This document shows, piece after piece, positions 63,214 through 64,000 of a stretch of 64,000 nucleotides of DNA. Position numbers and translations under genes: made by a program. A model generated the notes under the pieces. It saw only the letters and a program-made list of their open reading frames with translations. It was not told where the DNA came from and did no database searches. The DNA comes from Hoeflea prorocentri (GTDB taxonomy: Bacteria; Pseudomonadota; Alphaproteobacteria; Rhizobiales; Rhizobiaceae), in NCBI RefSeq assembly GCF_027944115.1, contig NZ_JAPJZI010000001.1, forward strand, positions 1,550,001 to 1,614,000, in the 5' to 3' direction. How positions within the stretch are numbered: the stretch's first letter is position 1; the number at the start of each line of letters is the position of its first letter.

Positions 63214-64000
63214 ATGCAAGAATTCCACAAAGTCCGCCGTCTGCCACCTTACGTCTTTGAGCAGGTCAACCGCTTGAAGGCGAGTGCGCGAGCGGCCGGA
63301 GCGGATATTGTCGACCTGGGTATGGGCAATCCTGATTTGCCAACCCCGCAGTCGATTGTCGACAAGCTGTGCGAGGTGGTGCAGGATCCGCGCACTCACC
63401 GCTATTCGACCTCGAAGGGCATACCGGGACTTCGCAAAGCGCAGGCGCGTTATTACGAGCGTCGTTTCGGGGTCAAGCTCGATCCGGAAACACAGATCGT
63501 CGCAACACTCGGGTCGAAAGAGGGATTTGCCAATATGGCGCAGGCCATCACCGCGCCCGGCGATGTCATTTTGTGCCCCAATCCAACCTATCCGATCCAT
63601 GCGTTCGGTTTCATTATGTCCGGCGGCGTCATCCGTTCCATGACGGTCGAGCCGGATGACAGCTTCTTTTATTCGCTCGAACGTGCCGTTCGGCACTCCA
63701 TTCCGAAGCCGCTGGCACTGATCCTGAACTATCCATCCAATCCGACGGCGCATCTTGCGGATCTGGATTTTTACAAGGATGTGGTCGCATTCGCCCGTCG
63801 GCACGACATCATCATCCTGTCCGATCTGGCCTATGCTGAGGTCTATTACGGCGATGCGCCGCCACCATCCGTGTTGGAGGTCCCTGGCGCTGTCGACGTA
63901 GCCGTCGAGTTCACCTCCATGTCCAAGACATTCTCCATGCCGGGCTGGCGCATGGGATTTGCCGTCGGTAACGAGCGCCTCATCGCTGCGCTTTCGCGGG
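63214..64000 (+). CDS. PLP-dependent class I/II aminotransferase (N-terminal 262 aa, runs off the right edge)
   Basis: Fold type I aminotransferase: DIVDLGMGNPDLPTPQSIV, the PLP-phosphate loop LGSKEGFANM, LNYPSNPTA with the cofactor Asn, SDLAYAEVYY with the cofactor Asp-x-x-Tyr, and SMSKTFSMPGWRMGF with the Schiff-base Lys. It resembles alanine/aspartate aminotransferases of the AlaC/AlaT group that precede homoserine dehydrogenase in rhizobia; the gene is cut at the window end, so specificity is open. Confidence 0.92.
   Translation, partial: MQEFHKVRRLPPYVFEQVNRLKASARAAGADIVDLGMGNPDLPTPQSIVDKLCEVVQDPRTHRYSTSKGIPGLRKAQARYYERRFGVKLDPETQIVATLGSKEGFANMAQAITAPGDVILCPNPTYPIHAFGFIMSGGVIRSMTVEPDDSFFYSLERAVRHSIPKPLALILNYPSNPTAHLADLDFYKDVVAFARRHDIIILSDLAYAEVYYGDAPPPSVLEVPGAVDVAVEFTSMSKTFSMPGWRMGFAVGNERLIAALSR

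Noticed and set aside
1-64000. CRISPR arrays, insertion sequences or complete prophage
   Set aside because: No regularly spaced repeats, transposase, integrase or phage structural genes were seen.

Overview
The window is chromosomal DNA of an alphaproteobacterium, most likely Hyphomicrobiales (Rhizobiales). The evidence is the gene content and order: pcm-tolC-popZ-valS, surE-pcm-LytM lipoprotein, scpA-scpB, tatABC-serS, a fused secDF behind yajC, exoR, trmFO, DUF1127 proteins and class I phaC. The genus cannot be fixed from sequence alone. Most of the window is a dense housekeeping backbone. The accessory signals cluster at about 1.3-3 kb, 5.4-14.4 kb, 49-51.6 kb and 51.8-55.6 kb.

Region by region. 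1-4.4 kb: truncated cyclopropane synthase-like gene, a 60-aa protein, a secreted PepSY-like protein, and a three-fold ~490-bp tandem repeat that carries two tiny minus-strand genes resembling rhizobial putative RiPP precursors; then tRNA-Asn, a small membrane protein, a macrodomain protein and tRNA-Cys. 4.4-14.4 kb: a GH19-like hydrolase, then a carotenoid locus (crtYIB forward; crtE, a two-gene ABC-2 exporter and crtZ reverse; fni divergent) that should make beta-carotene and zeaxanthin from IPP. Neither crtY nor crtE has an ATG, GTG or TTG where its start should be. 14.4-23.7 kb: pcm, tolC, popZ, valS, ilvD, exoR. 23.7-49 kb: DNA repair, Fe-S assembly, dNTP hydrolysis, argS, SPOR protein, nagZ, scpAB, orphan ABC ATPase, tatABC, serS, surE, pcm, LytM lipoprotein, AAA ATPase, yajC-secDF and followers, crotonase, trmFO.

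49-50.3 kb: three DUF1127-type genes on the minus strand. Two of them are followed by arrays of hairpins whose loops show CTCCTCCC on the RNA strand, which matches the alphaproteobacterial CcsR ('cuckoo') small RNAs. The two modules share an upstream promoter-like block. In the second module the DUF1127 reading frame is broken while the RNA hairpins are intact.

51.8-53 kb: a tRNA-Leu(UAG) gene is split in the anticodon arm by a ~1.04-kb insertion flanked by a perfect 15-bp direct repeat. The insertion carries an intact second tRNA-Leu(UAG) gene with its own promoter, one membrane-anchored protein of unknown function, and short direct repeats near both ends like integrase arm sites, but no integrase. 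I regard this as the most interesting structure here: a small integrated element that breaks an essential-type tRNA gene and brings a replacement.

53-64 kb: a LuxR-type regulator divergent from a cytochrome P450, then tig, radC, map, sfsA, a phosphotransferase, phaC, a lipoprotein and the start of an aminotransferase gene that runs off the right edge.
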